NCBI GenBank assembly: GCA_963565915.1
Contig: OY751486.1
Location: forward strand, 1,860,001 to 1,924,000
Source: Entoloma clypeatum
Taxonomy: Eukaryota > Basidiomycota > Agaricomycetes > Agaricales > Entolomataceae
Direction: 5' to 3'
DNA: 64,000 nucleotides
Shown here: in pieces, positions 21,723 through 31,690 of the stretch
Layout: the number at the start of each line of letters is the position of its first letter
Numbering within the stretch: position 1 is the stretch's first letter
Made by a program: the position numbers and the translations under genes
The notes under the pieces: generated by a model
The model's input: only the letters and a program-made list of their open reading frames with translations
Databases searched by the model: none
What the model was told of the DNA's origin: nothing

Positions 21723-24700
21723 ATGTCTACCTCTCGCTCCGCCATGGACACCATCACCACCTTTGACGGCATCGACTACCAAAGCTGGGCCGAAAGGATG
21801 AAGTCCTACCTCCTCCATCAAGGAGTTTGGCACATTGTTTCTGGCGACATCGTCCGCCCTGTCATCGCTGATTTCACCACCACGGTCTCCACCCCTGGAG
21901 CCACTGCTGCTGCTCCCCCTGTGCTGGTTACCACCGTCGACCAGCCCGGCTTCCGCAAAGAAGAGAAGGCCTGGATCAGGGACGACGACGTAGCTCTCGG
22001 GGCGATACGCCTGAAGGTCTCTGAGCCGATCAGGCGCCACATCAAGGACAGCACCTCGGCCCTTGAAGCATGGGCAGCGTTGAAAGATGCCTATTCCAAG
22101 GTATCCCCGGCCATCATCTTCGGCGACTTCAAGGCCGCCGCCACATACAAACTGTCTGGACACGACCCTGTGCCCGAAATCGAACGCTTGGGATCCCTTT
22201 TCGCCCGGCTCGCCGATTCGAACTTCGTTGTTCCCGATCTGATGCAGGCAATGATCCTGGCCAACGCGATCCCTGACGCCTGGTCGTCACTCTCCACTGC
22301 CCTTTTCCAGGTCTACGACGCCGATGATTTCACCTACAAAGCCGTCGCCGAGAGCATCATCTCTGAATACCGGCGCAAGTACTCGATCGGGTCTACTCGT
22401 GCATCCAATGAGCAGGCCAAGAAAATTTCCGGGACAAAGCGCAAGGGACAGGACCCCAAATGGGAAAAGCAGCAAAAGCCGAGTACCTCGCAGAACGACG
22501 CTGACGAACAGCCTAACTCGACCGACCCGAGTACCGCTTCTGAAAAGAAGAAGGGAAAAGGACGCTGGCGCAACCAGAAGAAAAGCGCCAACACTGTGGA
22601 CAACGCGTCCGACCAGGTGGAAGAGACGGTTGAGTTCGTTGCTCCCGCCATCCACTTCCCTCCTCCTCCGGCACCATCCTTCACCACCGTCACTGGCCGC
22701 GGGAAAACGTTAAGTACCGCCCAGCCCGATTCCGCAAAAATGCAGTCACTCCTGCAGCGGATGAACCCGCCTCCTTCCCAGTACACCGGGCTTCCTTCGG
22801 GCAAGCCGTCTGCGTGGAAAAAGAATGACCACGTCAGGAAACTCGCACGGAGCATTGGCGCTCGTCCCTCAGGGTCAAATCTTCGGATTCTGGATACGAT
22901 TATCCCAGAAGAAAATGAAAGACCATCCAAGCAGCGTAGAGTCACTCCGCCTTTGGATGACTCCCTCAGGATGATGGACATAGACCATCAAAGCGAGCGG
23001 ATGGGGCCGGAGCAATTCGAAGACGGGCTGATCGAACTTGACGGTTCGTCACATTCTTCTCTTAAACTTGACCAAATGGGAAACGCTAATAATCACGCAC
23101 AGACGTTTGAATATACATTAGCTAGTACCGATGCAGATAGTATAGATCTCTTTAGTGATGATCTGTACAAAAAATATATCAAACATTTCGCGTCCTGCAC
23201 ACACTGCAAAGAGAGAGAACGCGCTCAGTGGATCTTAGATTCCGGCGCATCATTACACTTTACCCATGAGTTTAAAGACTTCGCGTACTACAGGCCTCTC
23301 AAGGCTAAGCGATTTGTCCAAACGGCTGAAAAGGGAAAGAAACTGGAAATTCTCGGAGTTGGGGCCATTCCAGTATGGCATACCCTAAATGGGGAAATAA
23401 AAACCCACCTTCTCCGACCTGTATTCTACATTCCGGACATGGACACATGCCTATTGTCCCTAGGCGTCTTCCTTAATCACGGTTACAAAGTAGACGGAAT
23501 GCGTGGAGAAATCAACATCTCCAAAGGCCTGAACAAAATACAGTTCTCACCTCACATTCTCGGACAAACCATTTATTGGTTAGACACTGAAATACGCCAA
23601 GACCAAATCCACGCAATCTCTAGCGAAATCACTGTCGAAACCTGGCACAAACGCCTTGGCCACCCAAATGACCAGGCGCTCAATAAGATTCCCACCAGTA
23701 CCAAAGGAGTACCCAAAACGTTAGTACGTGAGAAATCACAGGAAAGCTGCACGGGGTGTCTAAAAGGGAAAATGCCGAATCAGTCTTACCCTAACTCGAT
23801 GACAAGGGCTGTCAAACCCTTTGATTTGATCCATTCGGACTTGAAGCAGATATCCACGGCTTCGTACCACAAGTACAAATATTTCCTTACCTTTTTGGAT
23901 GATTTTTCTTCCCATGTCTGGGTTGTCTTGCTTAGGAAAAAGTCAGGCGCCATCACGGCGCTGAAACAATTCCTTGCGATGATCCAGAATCAATTCGCCG
24001 CCACCCCTAAGAAATGGCGGGTTGATGGAGGTGGAGAATTTGATGAATACAAGGATGTACTTGCCGATCATGGAATTCTGATCGACATCACACTCCCATA
24101 TCAGCACCAGCAGAATGGTAGAGCAGAACGGATAAATCGAACTCTGTGGGAAAAATCTCAGGCATTGCGTTTCGACGCATGTCTACCGCCGATGTGGTGG
24201 GAATTCTGTTTGGAACATGCAGCATTTCTATACAACAGAACCCCCATGCGGCGCCTTGAATGGAAAACCCCTTATTTCAGGGTGACCAATGAGATCCCCG
24301 ACATGTCCAGCGTCAGAGTCTTCGGATGCCAAGCATACGTATATATCCCAAAAGAAAAACGCAGAAACTCCCTGGAATCAAGATCTCAATTGATGATTTA
24401 TCTCGGATCAAAACCAGGGGTCAAAGGATACCGCTTCATGGATCCTGAGACCAACACGATTTTCATGGGCGGGAAAGCTATCTTTGATGAAAGCAAGTAC
24501 CCTAGATGCCACATCGACCCTTTGCCAGAAAACCATCCAGAAATGGAAAACCCAGAGCCGGCTGATGAGTTTGAGGATCTCATCCCCGGTAGCAATGACG
24601 ACGATAGTCACAACGAAATACCTCATGACCCAGTTCCCATTGAACAGGATCAACCCAAATCAGACAACGAACTGCCTGCCAGTGAGCCTGATGACGAACC

Positions 24701-26450
24701 GCGAGTACCCACTCCGGAACCCGAGCAAGTACCAGATCGACCGATCAGGGAACGACGAGTTCGGAAGATGCCAGGAAGCATCTATGGGGAAGACACTCCA
24801 GCGTCTGATCTTGAAAAATTAGATCGAAGACGGAGATTGGGCGGTCAAACGGCATGGATGAATGACCTCCTGATGGAGGCAATATCAGTCCAAGTTGGCA
24901 TCGTTGAAATGTCACACAAAGACATATACCCTCTTCCAAATAAAGAAGACTGGTATGCGGCTGAACGAAAAGAGCTAGATATGCTCAAACGCCGCGGAGT
25001 GATCACGGAGCTAGTACCCCTGCCTGAAGGGAGGAAAGCTCTAAGGAACAAATGGGTTTATAACGAAAAATCCGATGGGCGTCTGAAAGCGCGCCTTGTC
25101 GCAAAAGGCTTCTCGCAGGTGGAAGGGATCGACTTTGATCAGATCTTCTCACCAGTCGTAAGATATGAAACCGTCCGACTAATACTGGCATTGACAGCCC
25201 TTGAAGGGTGGTTCATGACACTGTTGGACGTCTCATCAGCCTTCCTCTACGGAACGCTCTGAGAAGTCATTTACATGCGACAGCCTGAGGGCTACATAGT
25301 AAAAGGGAAAGAACACCTCATGTACCAACTATTCAAAGCCCTATATGGACTTAAGCAGGCCGCATTAGCCTGGTGGAGGGAACTTGATTCCTCCATGAAA
25401 AAGCTCGGCTTTGTCCGGCTTCACTCTGATGCGGGAGTGTTCATTCACAAAAGTACCAAAGGGGAAATTGTAATCGCCGTCATTTATGTCGATGACTCTG
25501 CTTTTCTCGGCACAAACCGGGAATACACGCTAGAGAAAAAGAAGGCCTTCATGGCAACATGGGAATGTAGGGACCTAGGTCACCTAGTGCCTGATGGGGA
25601 ACCAAAGGAATTTCTCTCAATCCAAATAAGGCAACGTGGGAAGAGGATCTTCATTGATCAAGTACCTTACCTTGAGAAAATTCTTGCACGAATGGGGATG
25701 AGCGAATCTAACGCCACCCATACCCCACTTCCTACAGGCTACAAACCCATGATGTCCGAAGATGAACCCAATGCAGAACTTCGATCAAAGTACCAATCCA
25801 TCATCGGATCACTTCTATATCTGATGATTGGAACAAGGCCAGACATCTGTTTTGCTGTGATTAAAATGTCGCAGTTTTCCGCAAATCCCACCAAACGCCA
25901 TTTAGAAGTGGCTAGGGATATTTGCAGGTACCTGAAGGCGACAAAAAATTACGCAATCATGTATGATGGCGACTCAGGGAAAGGAATCTATGCATTCACA
26001 GACTCCGACTGGGCGTCAGATGAAAACACGAGGAGGTCTACCACTGGCTTCTTCATATCACTGGCGTCTGGAGCGGTGACATGGGTATCATCGGCGCAAA
26101 AAACCATTGCCCTCTCTTCTACAGAAGCAGAGTATATGGCGCTATCAGATTGCAGTCGCGCAGCAACATGGCTGAGAAGCATGCTTGCCGAACTTGGAAT
26201 GCAGATCGGATCAGTACCGATCTACGGAGATAACAACGGCTCCGTCTTTATCGCATCCAACCCTGTAACTGAGAAGCGATCCAAGCACATTGACGTGCGA
26301 TTCCACTTCGTCAGAGAAAAAGTCTCCGAAGGGATAATTACGGTCGAATTCATTGAAGGAGTGAACAACCCTGCAGACCTTTTAACTAAGAATCTGGGGA
26401 AAATCCTCTTTTCCAAGTTTATCCCGTACTTCGGATTGATAAAGAACTAG
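21723..26450 (+). pseudogene. Copia Gag-Pol polyprotein with one in-frame TGA
   Basis: A single frame runs from ATG 21723 to the stop at 26448-26450, interrupted only by TGA at 25260-25262 (codon 1180). Domains: a copia-type gag (MDTITTFDGIDYQSWAERM); protease WILDSGASLHF (near residue 502); an integrase HHCC region (WHKRLGHPN near 640, CTGCLKGKM) and DDE in IHSDLKQI (about 703), RVDGGGEF (about 767) and QNGRAERINR (about 800); RT from NKWVYNEKSDGRLKARLVAK; then, after the stop, YVDD (VIYVDDSAF), and RNase H with FTDSDWASD and LSSTEAEYMAL. No clear CCHC knuckle is seen in gag. The stop falls inside RT between SSAFLYGTL and EVIYMRQPEGY, so this copy cannot make full-length Pol without readthrough. 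CGA to TGA by cytosine deamination is a plausible origin. Confidence 0.93.
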
Positions 26451-26525
26451 GCGAAACAGAGTACCTATATATATATATGGGAAAAAGTAAGATGTATTTA
26501 GAAGTATGTACTAAATATGGGGGGG

Positions 26526-26830
26526 TGTTGAAACTTTTCCCATCACTTAGATTAGATTAGATTACATCACGTGACTTTTACATATCTTCATTACATACTT
26601 GTTTGGTTGGTACAAACAGTAGTACGGTATATAAGACCAGGAAACTGTCAATATCAACAAGTTGTCTCTTGACTCTTAACCGCCTCCATCGCTCTTACCA
26701 GCCTCAACCGCTCTCACCAGCCTCACCCTCTCCAATCTATGTAAGTGGTCAGAACGGTATCGTAGAGTACTTCCACTGTAGCCGGTTGCTTCAGTACACT
26801 TGCGGCTAGCGCCCAGGTGGAACTTCAACA
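26526..26830 (+). repeat. 3' LTR of the copia element
   Basis: 305 bp, identical to the 5' LTR, preceded by the polypurine tract atatgggggg and followed by the target duplication GGACC. Confidence 0.95.
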
Positions 26831-27108
26831 GGACCGAAGGTCTGGTGAGGTCCAGGTGGACCGAATCACATGTGATGTTTCCCAGAACGCCGGTCTTAAG
26901 ACCCGGCAATCAACGATCACGGTGATCAGCGAATGTGAAAGATTACCTAAGGGTCATGTGATTACCGCCCAGAGGCAACACAACCAAATGGAGCGCCGCC
27001 AGGGGCAGCGACCACACGACATGCTACAACTACCAAACAGAGTACGAGTCATGTACTAAGCCCCAGAGCACAGTATTTACAGTACTACAGCAACGCCTTA
27101 TCAAAGGG

Positions 27109-27194
27109 CGGACTCCCCTAACCTAACCGGTTAGGGTTAGGTTAGGTTAGGAGTCAGGGGTTACCTGTTAGGGGTAAAGGTTAGGTTAACAGGG
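27109..27194. repeat. Telomere-like hairpin repeat in the Penelope 3' region
   Basis: ggactcccctaacctaacc is followed by ggttagggttaggttagg...gagtc: an inverted repeat built from TTAGG/TTAGGG-like units, with further gttaggggtaaaggttagg to its right. It lies 414 bp beyond the end of the Penelope RT ORF. It is too short and irregular to be a telomere. Confidence 0.6.
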
Positions 27195-27607
27195 TTAACT
27201 GTTAATTCACATTAATAGGCGGGCAATCATTATTTAGATGAAAGCTGCGCTTACGGTTAGGGTTATGGTCCCTAGGCTTTTGCCAATTGAAATGACATTG
27301 ATTTTCCGTAAGGCTTTAGGCCAGTTGTGTTGACAAGGTGGAGTTCCACCACCTATAAAGAACCCGAATGCTCAGAATCAAGCGAAGGGACTTACCGTGA
27401 GGTAGGTATGTCTGTGGAGTAAGGAGTTAATTCTCACTATTGTGGATCTCTAGTGTTGTTCTCCTGTATGCTCCTACAACAGTGTTTGTACTTAAACTAC
27501 TAGCTACAATGGGGGTACACATGCAACTACGCAGGTAGGTCTAGCCGGATCATCCAACTGATCTCCCACATCCCTTCTTGCTGTCTGAAGACGGCAGAGA
27601 CGCAAGG

Positions 27608-28861
27608 CTAGTTTTTAGCCAGCCAAGCGTCTCCAAGACTCTGACGAGTATTAACAAGGTCTGCCAATGCCCTTCCTTCGGTTTTGGAGAGTTCTGAATC
27701 TGAGGAGTCCTCAATATCTGCAGCAGACAGTCGAAGGGTGGGTGAGAGGTGGGAAGCTTCCTTGTCCATTGCTGTGATCACCACCTTTTTCCAAAGGCTG
27801 GTCAAATCAAACAAGTTCAGAGTGCGCTTTCGCGATACTAAGAACTTTTTCTTATCGAATCCTAACACCCTAATGTCTGGCATGGGAGTAATACCCCCAG
27901 AGGTGTGAACCTCAACCGTCAGATCCTCGTCATCCAAAACGGACGATAGGTCTCCTGGGTCAGCAGAGAACCGTGGGTGCGAGAGGGAGAATTTCCCTTG
28001 CTTGGCGTTACTGAGATAGTCGCGCCAGAATCCGATGATGGTGTCACCAAGTTCTTTTGCGGAGAAGTAATTCCGTGCCTCGTTGAATTCAGACTTAAGT
28101 ACCAACACTTCTGCCGGTGCCTTTCTCTGTTTGTTGAGACATTTTGCCCAACTGTCAGCACTGTACTTCTTAAGCCAGGCTCTAACGAGTTCTTCGGGGT
28201 AACCACGCTTCACGTACAACAAAACCAATTGTTGCAGTGCCCTAAGGTAAGTTGATTGTAAACTACACAGTGTGGTGAGCCTCGACATTTCACCAATAAA
28301 AGTCCCTCTTTTGACATCAAGGGGATGGTATGAAATGAATGGAATCCTTTCCAGGTTGGAACATGCTTTGCGATAAGGCATGTGTTGCAAAGCCCCACTT
28401 TTGTCGTGATACAACATCAAGTCCAAGAAGGATTGATGAGATCTGGACACGTTCCACTCAATAACACAATCTTCAATGACCACTTTCTGGATAGTGCGAA
28501 GCGCTTCAGCTTCGCTCCTAGTGTATACTAGTCCTAGTACGTCATCGATGTATCGACCGTAGAATGCTACGTTCGGATCCTCCATAATTCCACATTTCCT
28601 CTTGTACCACCAACCGTACATTCTATCATATTCACTTGCGCTGTTACACACACGTCTGGTGATTTCCTTGCTCCTCCCGTCACCAGCGAACAACAAGACA
28701 TGTGTCGAGCTCACATGCTTGTCCCAGCCCCGGCGCCACCATCTGGCTAGAGAACATACATAGCCAATGGTTGATCTTATGGGTGTTGGGACAGCGGGGG
28801 GAACCATAGCAATGGCAAAAAACACCACATGGTCAGAGGCTACGACTCCTCGGGCTGGCAT
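27608..28861 (-). CDS. Penelope-like reverse transcriptase, C-terminal part
   Basis: Open for 417 residues. It contains the RT catalytic motif RYIDDVLGL (D106, D107), followed by the SFLDLMLYHDKSG, MPYRKACSNLERIPFISYHP and DVKRGTFIGEMSRL blocks that characterise Penelope-like RTs, and a C-terminal VLGFDKKKFLVSRKRTLNLF. From memory the last block and its neighbours are typical of Coprina-type elements of mushrooms. RT motifs before YIDD are missing or scrambled: the first 80 residues look non-homologous and may include an unspliced intron (gtatgttctc..., about 28755) or a junction. No GIY-YIG endonuclease domain is seen. Most likely a 5'-truncated, inactive copy. Reverse transcription of its own RNA at exposed DNA ends is the family role. 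Confidence 0.7.
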   Translation of the reverse strand: MPARGVVASDHVVFFAIAMVPPAVPTPIRSTIGYVCSLARWWRRGWDKHVSSTHVLLFAGDGRSKEITRRVCNSASEYDRMYGWWYKRKCGIMEDPNVAFYGRYIDDVLGLVYTRSEAEALRTIQKVVIEDCVIEWNVSRSHQSFLDLMLYHDKSGALQHMPYRKACSNLERIPFISYHPLDVKRGTFIGEMSRLTTLCSLQSTYLRALQQLVLLYVKRGYPEELVRAWLKKYSADSWAKCLNKQRKAPAEVLVLKSEFNEARNYFSAKELGDTIIGFWRDYLSNAKQGKFSLSHPRFSADPGDLSSVLDDEDLTVEVHTSGGITPMPDIRVLGFDKKKFLVSRKRTLNLFDLTSLWKKVVITAMDKEASHLSPTLRLSAADIEDSSDSELSKTEGRALADLVNTRQSLGDAWLAKN

Positions 28862-29357
28862 TCATTTGCCGCCCATTTCGACGAACCGATGGGTAAACCC
28901 AATGTTCTCTTTTTATACAATGTCAATACGACCTTGAAGAGGAGGTTCAAGGAGTTTACTGCGGATGAAGGGGGCGCTACGATAATAAGGACCATGTACA
29001 AAAGGCACCACGAGAAGTACCTCCCAATAGATAAGATTATACGCAGTGAGTTTGTTTCAAACTTCCCCGTTTTCCGCGTCTGACTGCTCGCTTACTACTA
29101 CAAAGCCCCCTCATCAACATATAGTCGTGAGTCAATAGTGTCCGCAGCGTCACTAGGTTCGCTTATCTGTCTTTTCAGTTGTGGCTGGAGTCGTGCCACA
29201 GGACTATCCAAGCAAGCGCACAGCATCACATGACAGGACTAAAAACCTACCGATGTTTTCTCGTCCGACTAAAGAGCTGCTGAGCATACTGACATCTATC
29301 CTACTATACCAGTGTTCTCCCAGCCAACGTGCCTAGCAACAATGCCCCACAGTTCCA
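28862..29357. other. No recognised gene
   Basis: A + strand frame at 28829-29083 (with FKEFTADEGGATIIRTMYKR) overlaps the start of the Penelope ORF and has no recognisable relative. It could be a fragment of an unknown gene or chance. From 29084 to 29357 I see nothing. Confidence 0.3.
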
Positions 29358-29365
29358 GTGTTGAT

Positions 29366-29800
29366 TAGTGTTTTGAAGTCACATTACTTAACTGGCAGTT
29401 AAGTATAACATAACCTAACTTAACTCAAATTAACTTAACCTTTTGGTTAAGGTTAAAGAAATTTGAACAAGTTAATTTTAGTTAATTTACTTAACTTAAC
29501 TTGAATTAACCAAGTTATTTCAGGTTAAGATTTCAAGCCTTCAAGCCTGCAAAGTAGTGCTAAAAACCACAAAAAACTGGCAATAATGGTGAAGTTAAGA
29601 CAATTAACTGGTTAATTCTGGTTAAGTTTGGTCAAATTAAGAAAAGAGTTAAAAATTGTAAACAAGTTTTTTTAACTTTAACTTGAAATAACCAAAGTTA
29701 AGTCAAAGTTAAAGATTTTCAAGAAAACTATTAACTCAGTTAAGTTAGGTTAATGGATTTTAAGGCCATTAACTTGACTTAATGTGACTTTAAAACACTA
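29366..29800. mobile_element. hAT-type MITE, copy 1
   Basis: 435 bp, very rich in TTAAC/GTTAA. It starts TAGTGTTTTGAAGTCACATT, ends with the inverted AATGTGACTTTAAAACACTA, and is flanked by a perfect 8-bp duplication GTGTTGAT (29358-29365 and 29801-29808). The 8-bp duplication and TA...TA-type ends point to the hAT superfamily. No coding capacity. A second, inverted copy lies at 47540-47949. Confidence 0.92.
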
Positions 29801-30009
29801 GTGTTGATACACCGCTTTCGTCCACGTCCTATGGTTTCTGGTTCACGATGTCTCACGTTAACCATGGCCGACATGTTTGATACTGTGTTTTCTCTCCTCG
29901 CCGTTCAGTGTATGTCTTCCCTCAAACCTAGTGCTCACAGTGTGTGCTACTTTGTTCACAGACTTCACCCCCTCCCCCTGTTACCGTGCAAGGTGCGCGC
30001 CGCTGAATC

Positions 30010-30250
30010 TAGTGTTTTGAGGTCCAGTTTACCTTTGTTGATTTCAGACCAAGACCAGACAGGACCGAACCAGTGAGAGACCGGACCGCCGGTCTCGGTT
30101 TTTAAGGTTTCGGATCACGGCCGGTCTTCGGTTCACTCAAAACTTTAGAATTTGAAAGACCAGCCAAAGACCGGTTCAGATTGGTTTAAACCGGTATTTT
30201 CCATGGAACGATCTGAGGATCTGAAATCAATGTCCTGAAATGGCAAGTAC
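30010..30250. repeat. Fragment of the 44484-46442 hAT-like element
   Basis: Begins TAGTGTTTTGAGGTCCAGTT and runs parallel to 44484-44720, sharing gaatttgaaagacc, aaagaccggttc and ctgaaatcaatg. The right half is missing. From 30251 to 30485 I see no gene. Confidence 0.7.
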
Positions 30251-31690
30251 AAAATTTGTGCCTCTTTGGTGCTATCATTACTGCGTGTACGACCGAAAGA
30301 GTGAATCATGTATTTAGGTGTAGCTTAATACATGTAAGAATGGACGAGTTGCATGAGTTGGGAGAGGCCCCGCCAGGGGCTCCGACTAGCCGTGGATCTG
30401 TGAGTTGGAACAAGGTGAGCAGCGCTCCCCCAAGAAGGTAGGAGTGTAGTGACGCACGCTGCTTAGCTTGTCCCCAGATGGTTAGTCAATGCGCTCCGGC
30501 GTTTGCTCTCCGTCGGATGGGTGGCATGGTGCATCGAATAAATTTGTTGGACGATGTGGTGTTGTCCTGCATGTAAGGAGCCATGATCTCAGCATGAGCT
30601 CGAAGGTAGACGGTGAATGCCTCGCTCGCCCATCTCCCTTTTACCCTCAGAGCATCGAATGGGAGTCCACGGAGGAGGTATTCGAGAGTGGCCCCGATTC
30701 TTATGCTGTGGCCCTGTAGAGTTGGCTGGCCCATTGCTTTGAGGACATCATTGATTCGTTTTGTGAAGGCATGTCGGGTGAGAGGGCGAAACTTCTGTTC
30801 TCCTACTTTGCGGTATGCGAATAAGGCACTGTCTTCTGGTGGGTTGTTGACCGTGAAGTGGTTTTCGAGTGCAGCGCTGGGGTCTGCGTTGTTGTTTTGA
30901 GTCGCCCAATATACATCCTCCCCGTTTGGTGAGGTCTTGGTGCGCGGAAGGTGGAATATGTGTTGGACATTTCCGTGGTGGTCTGAGGTGATCTTGACGT
31001 CCTTCTGCTTGACATGAATGCTTGGGTCGAAACGGTCCAGGCTTTGCACTGTGAATTCGCCCAGACGAGCTGCGCACCAGAAGGTGGTGGTTAGGCAGGC
31101 ATAAATTGAAGCGTCGAGTGGATCTGCTAAGTTAAGTAGGGTCTTGATATTGCAAATCATTGATAGGAGCAGGGGGGTGTGCGTTGCCTTTTTGGCGTCT
31201 GGGGGCATGAGGTTGAGGGCTGCTTTGAGGAGAGTTGTCATAACCATGCAATTCATACATCCAACACATCCGACGACTCTGACATTTTATCCGATCCAAC
31301 ATCCGACGATTTTCATAATAGTACTTATTGACATCTCGACTAGTTAACATTCTAATTATGCTGACAAGTAGACACCTTCATGTTGATTTCGCATTTGCTC
31401 CTCTCCGTACTCCGATTGCTCCGATGAGTAACTCCGACATCCACACCTTACCTATAGTAGTTACTGACCCACTTCTGGTTTACTATAAGTAGTACAAATT
31501 CTGTCGTAGTTCCTCAGTTCGAATATTATACGTCACTATACCCTGCCATACGTTCCACCAATCTATTCCTTTGCCTTTCATCCTCATCCTCCTTCTCACG
31601 TCTCCACCTCCGCACATCCGCTCCTATCAACCTCTGACATCAGCCAATCCAAATTGTAGGACCACGTCAAAGAATGGGGCGCAACACATA

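Larger units (their letters stand above)
21057..26830 (+). mobile_element. Complete copia-type retrotransposon with identical LTRs
   Basis: 5774 bp, two 305-bp LTRs (21057-21361 and 26526-26830) that are identical by eye, and a 5-bp target duplication GGACC. The LTRs begin TGTTGAAAC, end CTTCAACA and contain a TATA-like tatataag at about 21161. A G-rich polypurine tract (atggggggg) precedes the 3' LTR. One continuous gag-pol frame is broken by a single TGA. Identical LTRs mean a very recent insertion, here into the Penelope-like remnant. Confidence 0.96.
20567..28861 (-). mobile_element. Penelope-like (Coprina-type) element, 5' truncated, split by a copia insertion
   Basis: Minus-strand remnant with, in order, the C-terminal half of an RT ORF (28861-27608), about 0.8 kb of untranslated DNA with telomere-like repeats, the copia element 21057-26830 (target duplication GGACC at 21052-21056 and 26831-26835), a hammerhead ribozyme (20788-20708), two diverged copies of an 85-bp unit, and terminal telomere-like repeats. 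From established work, Coprina elements of basidiomycetes lack the GIY-YIG endonuclease and sit at telomeres, and Penelope-like elements carry hammerhead ribozymes. All these parts lie on one strand in the expected order, but their assignment to one element is inference. Confidence 0.6.

Noticed and set aside
27109..27194. A true internal telomere
   Set aside because: Only a few irregular TTAGG/TTAGGG units in an inverted arrangement.
29380..29800. TTAAC/GTTAA-rich stretch as a telomeric or centromeric repeat
   Set aside because: Inverted ends and 8-bp target duplication show it is a MITE; its inverted copy is at 47540-47949.
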